Source: Sphingobium sp.
GTDB taxonomy: Bacteria; Pseudomonadota; Alphaproteobacteria; Sphingomonadales; Sphingomonadaceae
Direction: 5' to 3'
DNA length: 64,000 nt
NCBI GenBank assembly: GCA_003248935.1
Contig: QFQF01000001.1
Location: forward strand, 186,001 to 250,000
A program made the translations under genes and the position numbers. Numbering within the stretch: position 1 is the stretch's first letter; the number at the start of each line of letters is the position of its first letter. Shown piece after piece: positions 34,741 to 43,602 of the stretch. A model generated the notes under the pieces. It was not told the DNA's origin. It searched no databases and saw only the letters and a program-made list of their open reading frames with translations.

Positions 34741-35877
34741 TCACTCGCCTGCACTGGGCACATTGTCCTTGTATCGGCTCCAGTGCGCCAGCAGTTCGTG
34801 AAGAACCGGCGCACCGACCCTGTAATTCGCTTCATAGGCCGCGACCTGCCCTGGCCCCTCGTCTCCGACGCTTTCAGCCGCCGGAACACCCGGCGGCGGC
34901 ATGGACGGGTTGCTGGCAGTACGCAGCACCATCACGCGGTTGACGTCGACCAGACCCAGCCGCCCGCCAAGTTCCATCGCGGCCGCCATGGACTGGCTTT
35001 CCATGTTGGTCATGGCGAAAGCGCCCTTGCCGCCGGTCCACAGCTTCACCCAGTCGCGGGCCCACTGGGTACGGCCGGGGCCATGCCAGTAACGGCGCGA
35101 ACCAAGCGTCTCACCCATCAGGACAAAGGGCGGCTTCTGGGCGTTGGGATAGCCCGTCCATTTCACCCGGTCGGCACGAAGGGCTGGCGAGTCGGGAATT
35201 TCGACGTCCTTGGTCATGCCATAGGCCCAGCGCGCGAGCCCCTGATTGAGCGTGATCGACATACTCAGCTCCTTCGCCGCGCTGTCCTCCGTCATGCCTG
35301 CGAAGCTGCCGGGGTTCCTCGGCAGTTCATTGGGCTTCCCCGCGCCGATCGCGAACAGGCCATAGGGCCAGCCCTTCGGCACCTCACGGTCGTCGAACTC
35401 CCGCATCGTGTCGCCCTGCACCACCCAGCGCGCCCAGGCGGCACTGCCCACCGACGCCAGTTCGGGGTCCACCCCCGATATGCCGGTGAACAGCCAGTAG
35501 GTCTTCGAAAAATCGAATCGGGGATCAAGCAGCAGCGCCGTCAGCTGGTCGGACACCTCCGCGAACAGGGAACCCGTGCTGCCCCACACCATGCCGTACA
35601 GCCCGTCCTTGTTCCGCATCAGCGGATGGATCGCGCCGCGAACCGGGATGGCCTCGTCCAGATGCTCGCGCTCGGCCCAGGTCTGGAACTCCCCGGGCAC
35701 GTCGCCCTTGTCCGCACCGGGTTCGAAATTGGCGATCACGATGACCTTGACCGGGATCGGCTTCACCCGGGGTAGCGCAGGTACGGGCGGCTCGGCCGCG
35801 ATCGCGGCAGGCACCGCTCCGAGCGCCGCGAGTGCGGCGACTATCCCGACCCAAAAGCCCCATATCCTGCGCGTCAT
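34741..35877 (-). CDS. Purine nucleoside permease (NUP) family exported protein
   Basis: 378 residues with a signal peptide (WGFWVGIVAALAALGAVPAAIA). The NUP family pattern is KVIVIANFEPGADKGDVPGEFQTW, YWLFTGISGVDP, ARWVVQGDTM, NMESQSMAAAM. The family (Candida NUP) is linked to nucleoside uptake and has a fold related to nucleoside phosphorylases; NMES resembles the purine-binding MES motif. In this bacterium it is likely periplasmic and may cleave nucleosides. GAGGAA upstream. Divergent from the phosphoribosyltransferase gene; tetR-type gene follows after 57 bp. Confidence 0.85.
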   Translation of the reverse strand: MTRRIWGFWVGIVAALAALGAVPAAIAAEPPVPALPRVKPIPVKVIVIANFEPGADKGDVPGEFQTWAEREHLDEAIPVRGAIHPLMRNKDGLYGMVWGSTGSLFAEVSDQLTALLLDPRFDFSKTYWLFTGISGVDPELASVGSAAWARWVVQGDTMREFDDREVPKGWPYGLFAIGAGKPNELPRNPGSFAGMTEDSAAKELSMSITLNQGLARWAYGMTKDVEIPDSPALRADRVKWTGYPNAQKPPFVLMGETLGSRRYWHGPGRTQWARDWVKLWTGGKGAFAMTNMESQSMAAAMELGGRLGLVDVNRVMVLRTASNPSMPPPGVPAAESVGDEGPGQVAAYEANYRVGAPVLHELLAHWSRYKDNVPSAGE

Positions 35878-36094
35878 CGTGGCGTTCCTCGTCGGTCATG
35901 CTATAGCGACGGCGACGGACCGCCGGACGCTGCCATCAAGTAAGTAAAAAGTTCGTGCATTGTCCAGCAGCGACGGGCGCTTTTCTATGCCGTTCGGGCG
36001 AAAGCGCGGCGATCACCGCTTCCCCGTTGCCGATCCGCGACGGACAGGATAACGGTCTGCCTTTCCCACTTCCTGCGCAACTGGACGCCCGACG

Positions 36095-36625
36095 ATGAGC
36101 ACCGCCGCCACGCCCGAACTCTTCTATATCTCCTTTGATGGTTTCCTTGCAGATGTGGGAGCCGTGGCGGAGCAGGTGAGCGGCGCGGAATGGAAGCCGG
36201 ACTTCATTATCGGTATCGGCCGCGGCGGCCTGGTTCCGGCGGTCTTCCTCTCCCATCGGCTCGACCTGCCGATGCTGTCGATCGACCATTCCTCGAAGGT
36301 GCCGGGCTTCGCCGACGAACTGCTCGGCAAGGTCGCGGCCAAGAGCGCGGCGGGCGTACGCCTGCTGTTCGTCGACGATATCAACGACAGCGGCGGCACG
36401 ATCGACTATATTCGTCGCCTGCTCGCCGACAATGGCTGCGACCACGGCAACCTCCGCTTCGCCGTCCTGATCAACAACAGCCGCTCGAAGGTCGAGGTCG
36501 ACTATTGGGCACAGATGATCGACCGCGACGAGGACAAGCGCTGGTTCGTCTTCCCGTGGGAAGCGGTCGGGACCAAGAACACGATCGTCGAGGAAGCCTT
36601 GTCCGTGCCCGAGCGGCTCGCCTGA
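36095..36625 (+). CDS. Purine-type phosphoribosyltransferase
   Basis: 176 residues. The PRPP-binding loop RLLFVDDINDSGGTIDYI (~89-106) has the paired acids and GGT of type I PRTases, and IIGIGRGGLVPAVFLSHRL is the pyrophosphate loop region. Similar to xanthine/hypoxanthine-guanine PRTases (Gpt-like), so it would salvage a purine base freed by the exported nucleosidases nearby. The base specificity is not visible. It is 20 bp upstream of a LOG gene; the pair is divergent from NUP. Confidence 0.83.
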   Translation: MSTAATPELFYISFDGFLADVGAVAEQVSGAEWKPDFIIGIGRGGLVPAVFLSHRLDLPMLSIDHSSKVPGFADELLGKVAAKSAAGVRLLFVDDINDSGGTIDYIRRLLADNGCDHGNLRFAVLINNSRSKVEVDYWAQMIDRDEDKRWFVFPWEAVGTKNTIVEEALSVPERLA

Positions 36626-36645
36626 ACCGCCGGTAGCACAGCAAC

Positions 36646-37224
36646 ATGCGCATCTGCGTCTTTCTCGGCTCGTCGCCCGGTCGCCTGCCCGTCTATCGCG
36701 AAGCCGCCGTGCGCTTCGGAACGCTGCTCGCGGAACGCGGCATCGGCCTCGTCTATGGCGGCGGCACTGTCGGCCTGATGGGCGCGATCGCGGACGCCGT
36801 CTGCGCCGCCGGTGGCGAGGTGATCGGCGTCATCCCGGAGGCACTGCGCGCCCGCGAGCATGATCATCAGGGCATCACGCAACTGCACGTCGTCGAAACC
36901 ATGCACGAGCGCAAGGCGATGATGGCGAAGCTGGCCGACGGCTTCGTCTGCCTGCCGGGCGGGATCGGCACGTTCGAGGAATTGTTCGAGGTCTGGACCT
37001 GGGCACAGCTTGGCTATCACGCCAAGCCCTGCGGCCTCCTCGACGTCAACGGCTTCTACACCCGCATGTCGGATTTCATCGACCATGTCGTCGATGAAGG
37101 CTTCCTCCAGCCGCGCCATCGCGCGATGCTGCTGATCGAGCGGGAGCCGGAGGCGATGCTGGACACGATGGCACGCTATCTCGCGCCACCGACCGAGCAA
37201 TGGATCGGCGAGAAGGACGTCTGA
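36646..37224 (+). CDS. LOG family protein (nucleoside 5'-monophosphate phosphoribohydrolase)
   Basis: 192 residues. The signature PGGIGTFEELFEVWTWAQLG and VYGGGTVGLMGAIAD are diagnostic; Arg and Glu of the PGGxGTxxE site are present. LOG proteins split the N-glycosidic bond of (modified) AMP to give a free base and ribose 5-phosphate. Often misannotated as lysine decarboxylase. Context here suggests purine nucleotide breakdown rather than cytokinin synthesis, but both are possible. Confidence 0.9.
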   Translation: MRICVFLGSSPGRLPVYREAAVRFGTLLAERGIGLVYGGGTVGLMGAIADAVCAAGGEVIGVIPEALRAREHDHQGITQLHVVETMHERKAMMAKLADGFVCLPGGIGTFEELFEVWTWAQLGYHAKPCGLLDVNGFYTRMSDFIDHVVDEGFLQPRHRAMLLIEREPEAMLDTMARYLAPPTEQWIGEKDV

Positions 37225-37248
37225 ACGCCCTTCCCGCTGCCGCACCTG

Positions 37249-38403
37249 TTACTTCTCCCCGGCCGCCTTCGCGCTGTTGCTCATCAGCTTGACCATCAGC
37301 GCCTCCAGCCGCTTCGGATCGACCGTGCGCACCACCTCCGCCGGCTGTTCGCCAAGGCCGGGCTGGTAGCCGGCCCGCCATGACAGCGTATCGCCATAGC
37401 CGGCGCTGAACTGGGTGTTGTAGTCGACGAACAACGTGTCCTTGTCCGTGGCGATCGTCGGATCGATGAAGACCGCTGCCGCGATCTCGTCCCACAAGGG
37501 GAAGCCCCCTTCCCATCCCGACAGCCACTTGCTGATCGCGGGGCTCGATACCTTCGCGATCCGGCCGAGCAATTCCTTGCTGAGCTGGGTCGAGGTCGAG
37601 GGGTCGGCGGGTACGACCGTGATCGCCTTCCACGGACTGCGCGAGACGATGCTGGCGGCCTCCGGGTCGAAGCGGATGTTGAATTCGCGCCGGGGCGAGT
37701 TGACGAACTCACGGGCGAATTCCGCAGCCGACATGTTGTCCAGTACCTGACGCGGGTTGAAGCTGCCGCCCATGTAGACCAGCCCCTTCGCCAGACCGGC
37801 GAACTCCGGGTCCAGTCGCTGGGCAAGCGCCAGGTTCGTCATCGGTCCACCCTCGATGATGGTGATTTCGCCGGGATATTTGCGGACCATGCGGATCATG
37901 AAATTGGCCGCAATCTCGGACGATGGCTTGATCGCCGCGTTGCCCCAGGGAAGGTCGACGGGATCGTTGGGGCCGTGATATTCGGGCGTGCTCTGGACAG
38001 TGGGCTCGACCCACTGCTTCATCCACGCCCCCTTCCACGTCAGCTTGCCGTACAGCGCCTCCCACCGTTCGGTCGCCGCCTCGGTATTGAGCAGCGGATA
38101 GGTCGCGCCAGGCACCACGGGCACGTCGGCGCGCCCGACGATCTCCAGCCCGCGCAGCGCCTGTGCCGTCGCCCGGTTGACCCAGACATTACCCGAAACG
38201 GTGGTGATGCCGATCACTTTGACATCCGGCGCCTCCAGCAGCATCATATGCATCAGGCTGAAGCCCTCGTCGTCGATGATCACCTTCCGCTTGCCGGTGT
38301 CCGCATGCGCCGTTCCCATCGCAAGACCGGTCAGAGCCAGGACCGTCAGGGCAAGAACGAGCAACCGTAAACTGTTGGACCAGACGTTGAAGGCTTGTGT
38401 CAT
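37249..38403 (-). CDS. Exported nucleoside hydrolase-like protein with atypical metal motif
   Basis: 384 residues. Signal peptide (LLVLALTVLALTGLAMGTAHA), then KVIIDDEGFSLMHMMLL, where family members usually have a DxDxxxDD calcium site; only the first acids (Asp-Asp-Glu) remain. Other family elements persist: VKVIGITTVSGN, EITIIEGGPMTNLALA, and LWDEIAAAVFIDP, in which the conserved Asp is kept but the usual preceding His is Trp. So it is a divergent, probably periplasmic, nucleoside hydrolase; activity is uncertain. It is 3 bp downstream of the esterase gene. Confidence 0.78.
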   Translation of the reverse strand: MTQAFNVWSNSLRLLVLALTVLALTGLAMGTAHADTGKRKVIIDDEGFSLMHMMLLEAPDVKVIGITTVSGNVWVNRATAQALRGLEIVGRADVPVVPGATYPLLNTEAATERWEALYGKLTWKGAWMKQWVEPTVQSTPEYHGPNDPVDLPWGNAAIKPSSEIAANFMIRMVRKYPGEITIIEGGPMTNLALAQRLDPEFAGLAKGLVYMGGSFNPRQVLDNMSAAEFAREFVNSPRREFNIRFDPEAASIVSRSPWKAITVVPADPSTSTQLSKELLGRIAKVSSPAISKWLSGWEGGFPLWDEIAAAVFIDPTIATDKDTLFVDYNTQFSAGYGDTLSWRAGYQPGLGEQPAEVVRTVDPKRLEALMVKLMSNSAKAAGEK

Positions 38404-38406
38404 CGA

Positions 38407-40071
38407 TTATCCTTTGCTGGGCCGTGCGTCCCAGAAGGCGCGCTCGGCGGGATTGGGATCAGTCTCGACGCGGCATGGCAAGTCGATGCACATGACCGCG
38501 CGCGTATCGAGGGAATAAGCAGGCCACTCCGGCTGCCCTGCGGCCGACGGCCGGCCGTTGCGGGCGAAACTGGCCCATAGCTCGCTCATCGTCCGGCACA
38601 TGGCGACCCGTTCCGGGCGGGGACCGGCAAGCGGATCGAGGCCGGTTTCGGGCGGCGGCGGATCAGGGTTGTCGAACTTGATCGGCATGTCGAGTCCGTG
38701 GAGCGCGCCGAACGGATAGGTCGTGCCGGGCACCATGTCGCCGCGTGCGTAGGTGAGACGGTAGAGATAGACCGGCGCTCCGCCCTGCGCATGCTTGCGC
38801 TCGGCGATCGTTCGCGCGCCGATGCCGGAAAACAGTGCGCTGCGCATCGCAATATAGATTTGCGACGGGCTGGCATCCGGCCGGTCGCGGCGATAGGCGG
38901 CGATCATGTCCGGCGCGCCGTCACCGACCACCTCACGTGCCCGCGCGGCAAGTCCTGCCTCATCCAGGCGGAAGGCGTCCATGTCGCCACGCATGAAAGC
39001 GAAGGACGTCTCCTCCTCCGCATTGCCGCCGGTGATCAGCGGCTTGTTCTTCGACACCGCGGGCGCTTCAGGATCGAACGGATGGGCGGTGAAGACGTGA
39101 CCGTCGCGGACCGGGCCGATGCCGCCCAGCCCGACCGAGGCGATGCCGTCGCGTCCCCGAAAGGCGTCGACACCGGCCATGTCCTTTTCAAGCTGTTCCT
39201 GCGCGTCGAGCAGCCGCTGCGCGGGCACGCGCGCCAGTTCACGCCATGTCGAACGGTCAAGGCCGAGGCTGCGCAGCACGCGGTCGGTGCTGTCCATCGC
39301 TGCCTCCCGCTCCATCAGGCGAATGCCCGGCCCGCTCTCGATCGACGCCTTGTGGAAATAGGGCGCTGCCGCCGGCATCGCATAGAGGCAGGAGGTCTTG
39401 AGACCGCCGCCGGACTCGCCGAAGATCATCACGTTGCCGGGATCGCCGCCGAACGCCGCGATGTTCCGCTGGACCCAGCGCAGCGCCAGCGCGATGTCGC
39501 TGATGCCGCCATTGCCCGACCCGGCATATTCCTCGCCGCCCAGATGATCGAGATAGAGATAACCGAGCAGGCCGAGCCGGTGATTGGTCGACACGACGAC
39601 CACGTCCTGATGCGCGGCCAGATGGGCGCCGTTGGTATAGATGGTGCCGGACGATCCAAGCGTGACGCCGCCGCCATGATTGTAGACCATGACCGGCCGC
39701 CCCGGCTTTGCGCCGGTGGGCACCCACACATTGAGGAACAGGCATTCCTCGGCATTGGGCGGTTCGCCCGGCGCCCAGCTCTTCGCGGCGCGTTGCATCG
39801 ATCCGGGCCGCAGGTGCGTGGCGTCATGGGTGCCGTGCCAGTCCTGCGCCGGTCGCGCCGGCTTGAAGCGATGCTCACCCGAAACACCCTCGCCATAGGG
39901 GATGCCGAGATAGGAATCGGCGCCACCGGCGCGAATGCCGCGTAGCCGCCCGGCGGGCACCCTCACTTCGCAGGATGCGATGTCTGCCGCCCGGGCAAGG
40001 CCGGGCATCATCGAAACCGCCATCGACACCGCCCCGCCCTTCAGCAGATCACGACGGTGAAGGACGGTCAT
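38407..40071 (-). CDS. Carboxylesterase type B, Tat-exported
   Basis: 554 residues. RRDLLKGG at residues 6-13 is a twin-arginine signal. The alpha/beta-hydrolase serine is in FGESGGG (G-E-S-G-G), and ECLFLNVWVP and the oxyanion GGG of YNHGGGVTLG are hallmarks of type B esterases. The substrate is unknown. Located between the TonB receptor and the nucleoside hydrolase, it may remove ester groups from a nucleoside or other imported compound; this is inference from position only. Confidence 0.88.
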   Translation of the reverse strand: MTVLHRRDLLKGGAVSMAVSMMPGLARAADIASCEVRVPAGRLRGIRAGGADSYLGIPYGEGVSGEHRFKPARPAQDWHGTHDATHLRPGSMQRAAKSWAPGEPPNAEECLFLNVWVPTGAKPGRPVMVYNHGGGVTLGSSGTIYTNGAHLAAHQDVVVVSTNHRLGLLGYLYLDHLGGEEYAGSGNGGISDIALALRWVQRNIAAFGGDPGNVMIFGESGGGLKTSCLYAMPAAAPYFHKASIESGPGIRLMEREAAMDSTDRVLRSLGLDRSTWRELARVPAQRLLDAQEQLEKDMAGVDAFRGRDGIASVGLGGIGPVRDGHVFTAHPFDPEAPAVSKNKPLITGGNAEEETSFAFMRGDMDAFRLDEAGLAARAREVVGDGAPDMIAAYRRDRPDASPSQIYIAMRSALFSGIGARTIAERKHAQGGAPVYLYRLTYARGDMVPGTTYPFGALHGLDMPIKFDNPDPPPPETGLDPLAGPRPERVAMCRTMSELWASFARNGRPSAAGQPEWPAYSLDTRAVMCIDLPCRVETDPNPAERAFWDARPSKG

Positions 40072-40160
40072 CGCAGGCTCCTCGGCAGCAGGAAGTCGGA
40101 AAAATATTCCGGTCGTGACACGACCATAGAGGCGTGCAGCGTGCGCGCCACAAAAAGGAT

Positions 40161-40187
40161 CGGGCCGCCGGACAATCCGGCGGCCCG
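40161..40187 (-). terminator. Intrinsic terminator after the TonB receptor gene
   Basis: A 12-bp perfect stem (arms CGGGCCGCCGGA and TCCGGCGGCCCG) with a 3-nt loop, followed in minus-strand order by CTTTTTG. It should separate the receptor transcript from the esterase gene, at least partly. Confidence 0.88.
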
Positions 40188-40195
40188 CAATGCCT

Positions 40196-42424
40196 TTAGA
40201 AGTTGATCTTGAACTCGCCGCCGATGATGCGGGGTTCGTTGACCATCGCCGTCAGGTTGTTGAAGTCGATGGCCGAGACCGCGCGGATCTGGTTGGTGAT
40301 GTTGCGGGCGAACGCCGCCACTTCCCAGCCCTTGCCGATGTCGCGATAGCCGAGACGCAGGCCGCCCTCCAGCGACGAGCGACCGGTGAACTCGATCGAT
40401 TCGTAGAGGAAGAAGTTGACCTTCGAGCGGTAGGCCCAATCGGTATAGGCGAACAGCTCGTTGTCGTTGCCCAGCGGCACGGCGTAGCGCAACGTCGCAT
40501 TGGCAATCCAGCGGGGCGCCTGCGGCAGGCTGTTACCGTCGATGGACGCGAGCGTCGTCGATCCGACCGTCACCAGCGGATCGGTCACGGTGCAGCCGCC
40601 ACCGCAGGGCGCCACGAACAGGTCGGCGTCCTTCAGTTCGGTGTGGTTGTAGCTGCCTCCCAGCGTCAGCGCGAGGTTCTCGACCGGCGTCGCCGTCAGT
40701 TCGGCCTCCACGCCATAACCCGTCGCCTTGCGGGCGTTCAGCAGGCGCGTGACGTTGGAACCGCCGCCGACAGCCGTCAGCTGGATGTTCTTCGTGTCAT
40801 AGTAATAGCCGTCGACAGCGAAGCTGAAGAGGCCCGGCTGCTCGCCCTTGAAGCCGATCTCGTAGGAGGTCGTCGTCTGCGGACGGGCAATGGTCGACAC
40901 ACCGGCGGTCACGTCGTTCTTGATCGCCGCGCCCAGATAGCCGGAGGCCGCGCGGGCATAAATGCTCATGTTCGGCGTGAACTTGTACGTGGCGCTGCCG
41001 TCCCACGACCATTTGGAGCCGCTGACCTTGCCGATCACGGCGTCCGTCAGGTCGTCGATGTCGGCGCCCGGAACCAGCACGCTGGTCTTCTTGTCATGCG
41101 ACCAGCGCAGGCCGCCACGCAGGATCAGCGCGTCGACAGGCGTATATTCGACCGAGCCGAACAGCGCGTAGGTCTCATTGTCCAGATGCGCTGTCGAACC
41201 CTGAACGAACGTGCCGTCCACCGTCCAGCTGCCGCTGCCCGGCCCACCGTTTTCCAGGTTCTGGTTGAAATAATAGCCACCCGCCTGGAAGCTGACATTG
41301 CCGAACTTCTCGGACGCGAAGCGCAGTTCCTGCGTGAATTCCTTGGGGCTGTTATAGCCACCGGTCTCCACCTGGAACGGCACCACGCCGGGATAGCCGC
41401 CGTCGATATCGCCGCGCGAGAAGACCTTGGCCCGCTCCCATCCGGTTACGGAGAACAAGGTGCCGACGCCGTCGAAGTCATAGCTGATCTGGGTATTCGT
41501 GCCCCAGCTTTCCAGCGTCTGCGGGTTGTGGCCGTTCTGGGCGGCATGCTCGACATCGAAGCCGTCGACGAAGTGGTTCGTCCCCTTCTCGATCGCGTTG
41601 CCGCGGAACATACGCGCGGACCCCTTCAGCGAGCGGGCATGAACGTTCACGAGGATATCGAGCGGGCCGTCCTCATATTCGACCTGGGCGCGACCGGCGA
41701 GATCCTGATAGCCCTCGAACGCGCGCTCGTAGCGGGTCGCGGCATAATCGTTCTTCACCCAGTCGTCGCGACGCTGCACCATGCCGGCCAGGCGGAAACG
41801 CAGCTTCTCGGTCAGCGGCGCGCCAACGGCGACTTCGCTGTTGACCGTATTGTACGTGCCCCAGGAAACGTTGGCGTGTGCGTCGAAATCCTCGGTCGGG
41901 CGCTTCGACGTCAGCTTGATGACGCCGGCCGGCGTGTTACGGCCGAACAGCGTGCCCTGCGGTCCCTTCAGAACCTCGACATTCTCAAGGTCGAAGGCGG
42001 GCGACGACTTCAGGAACGGGCTTTCCAGCGCGATATTGTCATAAACGACGGAAACCGGCTGCGCCGCGTCGGCGGAAAAGTCCGTATTGCCAAGGCCACG
42101 GATGTAGAAGCGCGGGAAGGTGCGGCCGAACGAGGACTCGGCGAGCAGGCTCGGCACGCGGCCCGACAGGAAACGGATATCCTGGCCGCTGGAATTCAGC
42201 ACGTCCAGCTTTTCGCCGGTCAGCGACGATACGGCCACGGGAACGTCGATCGCGCGCTCTGCGCGGCGGGTCGCCGTTACGATCAGTTCGCCGCCGTCAT
42301 TCGCGGCGGCAGCGTCGGCTGACGCATCCTGCGCCAGCGCCACACCCTGAGTCGAAAGCACAATGGCCATGGCGGAAGCAAGGCGAAGCGCCACTGCCGA
42401 ACGGCCGGTCGGGAAACGTCCCAT
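40196..42424 (-). CDS. TonB-dependent outer membrane receptor
   Basis: 742 residues. Signal peptide (ALRLASAMAIVLSTQGVALA), plug domain (GELIVTATRRAERAIDVPVAV, VEVLKGPQGTLFGRNTPAGVI) and barrel ending in EFKINF. Sphingomonads use such receptors for scarce organic nutrients as well as iron. Lying between the purine operon and exported nucleoside-degrading enzymes, it is a candidate importer of nucleosides, oligonucleotides or purine conjugates. The ligand is not proven. No sigma/anti-sigma pair is adjacent. Confidence 0.92.
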   Translation of the reverse strand: MGRFPTGRSAVALRLASAMAIVLSTQGVALAQDASADAAAANDGGELIVTATRRAERAIDVPVAVSSLTGEKLDVLNSSGQDIRFLSGRVPSLLAESSFGRTFPRFYIRGLGNTDFSADAAQPVSVVYDNIALESPFLKSSPAFDLENVEVLKGPQGTLFGRNTPAGVIKLTSKRPTEDFDAHANVSWGTYNTVNSEVAVGAPLTEKLRFRLAGMVQRRDDWVKNDYAATRYERAFEGYQDLAGRAQVEYEDGPLDILVNVHARSLKGSARMFRGNAIEKGTNHFVDGFDVEHAAQNGHNPQTLESWGTNTQISYDFDGVGTLFSVTGWERAKVFSRGDIDGGYPGVVPFQVETGGYNSPKEFTQELRFASEKFGNVSFQAGGYYFNQNLENGGPGSGSWTVDGTFVQGSTAHLDNETYALFGSVEYTPVDALILRGGLRWSHDKKTSVLVPGADIDDLTDAVIGKVSGSKWSWDGSATYKFTPNMSIYARAASGYLGAAIKNDVTAGVSTIARPQTTTSYEIGFKGEQPGLFSFAVDGYYYDTKNIQLTAVGGGSNVTRLLNARKATGYGVEAELTATPVENLALTLGGSYNHTELKDADLFVAPCGGGCTVTDPLVTVGSTTLASIDGNSLPQAPRWIANATLRYAVPLGNDNELFAYTDWAYRSKVNFFLYESIEFTGRSSLEGGLRLGYRDIGKGWEVAAFARNITNQIRAVSAIDFNNLTAMVNEPRIIGGEFKINF

Positions 42425-42588
42425 AGAAGATAAGCCCCTTTTGTCGATACGGCCTCTCCAACGGCGCCCTGTATCCGGGCATGTCGCGCGTTTATGTCCG
42501 CCGACCCTCGGCCCGCAACACGGAACTCATATTTTACGGATATTTGCGCAGCTTTGTTGCAAGGAAACCACAGGGCCAAAGCCCCCGT

Positions 42589-43602
42589 TCAGTGCGCCGC
42601 GATGTAGGTTTCCAGCCGGTCCACATGCGCTTTCACCGCGTCCTCGGACAGGAAGGAACCGGTAAAGCTGTTGCGGGCCAGCGCCGCCAGCTGGTCCTTG
42701 TCGAGGCCTCTTGCGGCTGCGACGGCACGATAGTTGTCCCCGACATAACCACCGAAATAGGCGGGATCGTCCGAATTGATCGTCGGCCGCAGCCCCGCCT
42801 CCAGCATCCGGTCGATCGGATGGTCGGCAAGGTCGTCGACCACGCACAGCTTGAGGTTCGACAACGGGCAGACAGTCAGCGTCATGCCCTCCCGCGCCAG
42901 CCGCTCGACGAGTGCCGTGTCCTCCAGCGACCGGTTGCCATGATCGATCCGGTCGACCTTCAATATGTCCAGCGCCTGCCGCACATAATCGGGCGGTCCT
43001 TCCTCACCCGCATGGGCGACGCGCTTCAGTCCGCGCTCGGCGGCGGCGGCGAAGACGCGGGCGAATTTCTCCGGAGGATGCCCGACCTCCGACGAGTCGA
43101 GGCCAACGGCCTCGATCCGGTCCAGCCAGGGCGTCGCCGCTTCCAGCGTCTCGAACGCCTCGTCCTCGCTCAGATGTCGCAGGAAGCTGAGGATCAGGCG
43201 GCTGGTGATACCGAGGCGCGTTTCCGCCTCCGCCATCGCCGACAGCAGCCCTTCGATCACCGTCGCGAACGGGATGCCCCGGGCCGTATGGGTCTGCGGA
43301 TCGAACATGATCTCGGCATGCACCACACCGTCCGTCGCAGCCCGCCCGAAATAGGCGGCCGCCAGATCGTGGAAGTCCGCCTGCGTCAGCAGCACCGCCG
43401 CGCCGGCATAATAGATGTCCAGGAAATCCTGCAGATTGCTGAAGTCATAGGCAGCGCGGACTTCCTCGACGCTGGCATAGGGAATGGCGACCCCGTTCCG
43501 CCGGGCGAAGGCGAACATCTGCTCGGGCTCCAGGCTTCCCTCGATATGCAGATGCAGTTCCGCCTTCGGCAGGCCGGTGATGAACGCGTCGAGGTCGGTC
43601 AT
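42589..43602 (-). CDS. ade: Adenine deaminase, type 2 (adenosine deaminase superfamily)
   Basis: 337 residues from ATG 43602 (AGGGAG upstream). Zinc ligands His17, His19 (ELHLHIEGS), His197 (VAHAGEE, Glu200), and Asp278/Asp279 (NSDDPAYFGGY). CPLSNLKLCVVDDLADHPI plus DPAYFGGYVGDNY matches the Aah1-like adenine deaminases better than adenosine deaminases proper (which have NTDDP). Product hypoxanthine feeds XDH. Last gene of the 15-gene operon; ATGA overlap with guaD. Confidence 0.9.
   Translation of the reverse strand: MTDLDAFITGLPKAELHLHIEGSLEPEQMFAFARRNGVAIPYASVEEVRAAYDFSNLQDFLDIYYAGAAVLLTQADFHDLAAAYFGRAATDGVVHAEIMFDPQTHTARGIPFATVIEGLLSAMAEAETRLGITSRLILSFLRHLSEDEAFETLEAATPWLDRIEAVGLDSSEVGHPPEKFARVFAAAAERGLKRVAHAGEEGPPDYVRQALDILKVDRIDHGNRSLEDTALVERLAREGMTLTVCPLSNLKLCVVDDLADHPIDRMLEAGLRPTINSDDPAYFGGYVGDNYRAVAAARGLDKDQLAALARNSFTGSFLSEDAVKAHVDRLETYIAAH

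Noticed and set aside
36646..37224. Lysine decarboxylase annotation for the LOG gene
   Set aside because: The PGGxGTxxE motif marks LOG phosphoribohydrolases; the decarboxylase name is a historical misannotation.
40190..42322. A 710-codon open frame antisense to the TonB receptor
   Set aside because: No domain or signal is visible, and the minus-strand receptor has a complete plug, barrel and signal peptide.
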